Below are positions 61,543 to 64,000 of a stretch of 64,000 bases of DNA, one piece after another. The translations under genes were made by a program, and so were the position numbers. Every line of letters begins with the position of its first letter. The stretch's first letter is position 1. The DNA lies in NCBI RefSeq assembly GCF_001294465.1, contig NZ_LGAA01000002.1, positions 62,001-126,000 of the forward strand, read 5' to 3'. Origin of the DNA: Moellerella wisconsensis ATCC 35017 (lineage in GTDB: Bacteria; Pseudomonadota; Gammaproteobacteria; Enterobacterales; Enterobacteriaceae). The notes below the pieces were generated by a model, which was not told the origin of the DNA, searched no databases, and saw nothing but the letters and a program-made list of their open reading frames with translations.

Positions 61543-63393
61543 ATGGAGCAAAACCCGCAGTCACAGCTAAAGCTACTCGTTACTAAAGGTAAAGAGCAAG
61601 GCTATCTGACCTATGCTGAGGTCAATGACCATCTGCCGGAAGATATCGTCGATTCGGATCAAATCGAAGACATCATCCAGATGATTAATGACATGGGCAT
61701 CCAGGTTATGGAAGAAGCACCTGATGCTGATGATCTGATGCTGGCTGAAACGACTTCCGATACAGATGACGATGCTGCCGAAGCTGCAGCACAAGTACTG
61801 TCGAGTGTTGAAAGTGAAATAGGCCGAACAACTGACCCAGTACGTATGTATATGCGTGAAATGGGCACAGTTGAATTGCTGACTCGCGAAGGTGAAATCG
61901 ACATTGCAAAACGCATTGAAGATGGCATCAATCAGGTTCAATGTTCAGTTGCTGAATACCCTGAAGCGATCACCTATCTGCTAGAACAATACGCACGTGT
62001 TGAGGCAGGAGAATCACGCCTTTCCGACCTGATTACAGGCTTTGTCGATCCTAATGCTGAAGAAGAAATCGCGCCAACGGCTACTCATGTCGGGTCCGAG
62101 CTTCCTCAAAAAGAATTAGATGCTGACGAAGATGAAGATGAAGACGAAGAATCAGATGATAGCGATGCAGATGATGATAACAGCATCGACCCAGAGCTGG
62201 CTCGTCAGAAATTCATGGAACTGCAAGAGCAGTATGAAAAAACGCGTCAACATATCAAGCAGCATGGTCGGAGTAATCCTGCAACTGTTGCAGCGATTGA
62301 AGAATTATCTGAAGTTTTCAAACAGTTCCGTTTAGTACCAAAACAGTTTGATTATCTCGTTAACAATATGCGTGAAATGATGGATCGCGTTCGTTTGCAA
62401 GAACGTACCATCATGAAACTGTGTGTTGAACAATGCAAGATGCCAAAGAAAAACTTCATTACCTTGTTTACCAGTAATGAAACCAACGACACTTGGTTAA
62501 CTGCTGCTAAAGCAATGAACAAACCATGGTCTGAAAAACTGGTTGAAGTTGAAGAAGAAGTGCATCGTAGCCTGCAAAGATTACGTCAGATTGAAGAAGA
62601 AACGGGTCTGACCATTGAGCAAGTTAAAGATATTAACCGTCGCATGTCAATCGGTGAAGCGAAAGCCCGCCGTGCGAAAAAAGAGATGGTTGAAGCCAAC
62701 TTACGTCTGGTTATTTCTATCGCAAAAAAATACACCAACCGTGGTTTACAGTTCCTTGATTTAATTCAGGAAGGTAACATCGGTCTGATGAAAGCGGTTG
62801 ATAAATTCGAATACCGCCGTGGTTATAAGTTCTCAACTTATGCAACTTGGTGGATCCGTCAGGCCATTACTCGCTCAATCGCCGATCAGGCTCGTACCAT
62901 TCGTATTCCAGTACATATGATTGAAACTATCAACAAGCTGAATCGTATTTCTCGTCAGATGCTACAGGAAATGGGCCGTGAACCCTCGCCTGAAGAACTG
63001 GCAGAGCGTATGCTGATGCCTGAAGATAAAATCCGTAAAGTACTTAAAATTGCCAAAGAGCCTATCTCCATGGAAACACCAATTGGTGATGATGAAGATT
63101 CGCATTTAGGTGATTTTATCGAAGATACCACTCTGGAGCTGCCATTAGATTCGGCGACCTCAGAGAGCCTGCGCTCTGCAACCCACGATGTCTTGGCGGG
63201 TCTTACAGCGCGTGAAGCGAAAGTTCTTCGTATGCGTTTTGGTATTGATATGAACACTGACCATACGTTAGAAGAAGTCGGTAAACAGTTTGATGTTACC
63301 CGTGAACGTATCCGTCAGATTGAAGCTAAAGCATTACGTAAATTACGTCACCCAAGCCGCTCAGAAGTTCTGCGCAGTTTCTTGGATGAATAA
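61543..63393 (+). CDS. rpoD: RNA polymerase sigma factor RpoD (sigma-70)
   Basis: RpoD is the housekeeping sigma factor. Region 1.1 opens the 616-residue protein (E. coli 613), region 1.2 has [20 protein letters not shown], and a non-conserved insert with a strongly acidic run ([16 protein letters not shown]) follows. Region 2 is almost invariant ([40 protein letters not shown]), and region 4 ends with the helix-turn-helix ([20 protein letters not shown]). It follows dnaG by 183 bases, where a further promoter is likely, and ends in a strong terminator. Confidence 0.98.
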   Translation: MEQNPQSQLKLLVTKGKEQGYLTYAEVNDHLPEDIVDSDQIEDIIQMINDMGIQVMEEAPDADDLMLAETTSDTDDDAAEAAAQVLSSVESEIGRTTDPVRMYMREMGTVELLTREGEIDIAKRIEDGINQVQCSVAEYPEAITYLLEQYARVEAGESRLSDLITGFVDPNAEEEIAPTATHVGSELPQKELDADEDEDEDEESDDSDADDDNSIDPELARQKFMELQEQYEKTRQHIKQHGRSNPATVAAIEELSEVFKQFRLVPKQFDYLVNNMREMMDRVRLQERTIMKLCVEQCKMPKKNFITLFTSNETNDTWLTAAKAMNKPWSEKLVEVEEEVHRSLQRLRQIEEETGLTIEQVKDINRRMSIGEAKARRAKKEMVEANLRLVISIAKKYTNRGLQFLDLIQEGNIGLMKAVDKFEYRRGYKFSTYATWWIRQAITRSIADQARTIRIPVHMIETINKLNRISRQMLQEMGREPSPEELAERMLMPEDKIRKVLKIAKEPISMETPIGDDEDSHLGDFIEDTTLELPLDSATSESLRSATHDVLAGLTAREAKVLRMRFGIDMNTDHTLEEVGKQFDVTRERIRQIEAKALRKLRHPSRSEVLRSFLDE

Positions 63394-63419
63394 TTTACGC
63401 TAATATTCTTAGCCACAAG

Positions 63420-63447
63420 AATACCCGCCTATGCGGGTATTTTTTTA
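63420..63447 (+). terminator. Rho-independent terminator of rpoD
   Basis: A perfect 9-bp stem AATACCCGC / GCGGGTATT with a 4-base loop is followed by seven Ts, 27 bases past the rpoD stop. Confidence 0.95.
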
Positions 63448-63595
63448 ACTTAAATTCAGCAACTAAATCCTAAAGTCATCCTCTATTTAATTATCGCTTA
63501 ATTAATTTTTCGAGCAACTTTTGCTTTGTCACCAACAAATAAGTGAATTATTTTTAGAGCATATTTTACAGCTTATTTTATAACAAATAGCCGAT

Positions 63596-63624
63596 AAAAA
63601 AAGCCACTTAATTAAACGTGGCTT
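63596..63624 (-). terminator. Minus-strand terminator beyond the lyase pseudogene
   Basis: On the minus strand AAGCCAC / GTGGCTT with a 10-base loop is followed by TTTTTTT (complement of the A-run from 63596). It lies about 92 bases past the pseudogene stop and would end a transcript coming from outside the window. Confidence 0.8.
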
Positions 63625-63715
63625 CATTCACGACTGATTTAGCAGTACTCAATGCGAACAGGCTCTCACTCACAGGGGAAGCGCTTAGCCATCCATTCAC
63701 ACTGAATATATATAA

Positions 63716-64000
63716 TTACAGGAAATTAGCTGCTTTAAACTTGGCTAATGCATCCGCTTTTTGTTCTGCTGTCATTGGACGCAATGGGCGGCGAGGATCA
63801 CCAACATCAATTCCATGTCATTGTATGGCACTTTACCGGCGGCAACGCCACCGTATTCAACCAATTATAAGTGCTGCCTTGCACTTAATGCCCCACAAGC
63901 TAATCCTGCAGGCATAAACACATCAATGCCAAATGGACTATCGTATTTACCGCTATCCACACGTAAACAACACTGGAATTCATACATATCAGGGGAGTTA
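63716..64000 (-). pseudogene. Decayed NanA/DapA-family aldolase or dehydratase, C-terminal part
   Basis: Reading the minus strand from the window edge gives SPDMYEFQCCLRVDSGKY, then PFGIDVFMPAGLACGALSA, which resembles the C-terminal half of lyases of the N-acetylneuraminate lyase / dihydrodipicolinate synthase family. The frame then breaks: the family's G-S-T-Y-N motif appears in the next frame (GGCAGCACTTATAAT, around 63864-63878), where the first frame hits a stop. About 30 residues normally following are missing. After another shift the tail GIDVGDPRRPLRPMTAEQK to KAANFL runs to a stop at 63716. At least two frameshifts and a deletion make it a pseudogene. The substrate cannot be told. 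Confidence 0.75.

Noticed and set aside
61573-61941. 122-codon minus-strand frame inside rpoD
   Set aside because: It is a shadow of the conserved sigma-70 N-terminal coding sequence.

Overview
This is an AT-rich stretch of a gammaproteobacterial chromosome. Almost every gene has a close E. coli counterpart of near-identical length, and local gene order is largely that of E. coli, so the host is almost certainly a member of Enterobacterales. Low G+C, AT-rich spacers and decayed palindromic spacer repeats like those I remember from Yersinia, Serratia and Photorhabdus suggest a lineage outside the E. coli/Salmonella group, such as Yersiniaceae, Budviciaceae or Morganellaceae. I cannot name the genus. 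No prophage, transposase, CRISPR array, tRNA or rRNA gene is visible.

Three blocks that lie apart on the E. coli chromosome are joined here. Block 1 (1-10997, all minus strand) is rppH-ptsP-lgt-thyA followed by four overlapping minor-prepilin genes, recC and the start of ptrA. Block 2 (about 11100-30400) is a TPP-riboswitch-controlled thiBPQ operon, SOS-boxed polB, rapA, rluA, divergent djlA, the lptD-surA-pdxA-rsmA-apaG-apaH run and convergent folA. Block 3 (31263-63393) is the parE-parC-plsC-ftsP side and yqiA-cpdA-nudF on the minus strand, then tolC, rluF, ygiB-ygiC, ygiD, ribB with its FMN riboswitch, ubiK, hldE, glnE, a shortened ygiF, ygiM-cca, folB, plsY, tsaD and the rpsU-dnaG-rpoD macromolecular-synthesis operon. 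The right edge holds the end of a decayed lyase/dehydratase-family (NanA/DapA) gene.

Functionally the window is mostly core: DNA repair and replication (RecC, PolB, DnaG, ParC/ParE), transcription (RpoD, RapA), rRNA and tRNA maturation (RsmA, RluA, RluF, Cca, TsaD), envelope building (Lgt, LptD, SurA, FtsP, PlsC, PlsY, HldE, TolC), vitamins and nucleotides (ThiBPQ, PdxA, RibB, FolA, FolB, ThyA) and nitrogen regulation (PtsP, GlnE).

I did not find an obviously new multi-gene system. The points most worth a second look are: a possible free-standing 30-codon hydrophobic peptide gene between rluA and djlA with a palindromic leader; a thymidylate synthase of the long Vibrio-like type in the normal enteric thyA slot; an FtsP signal peptide without the twin-arginine pair; a YgiF protein that loses most of its CHAD domain next to a perfect 12-bp tandem duplication; a duplicated lgt start region flanking a 207-bp palindrome-bearing segment; and repeated short tandem duplications in spacers.
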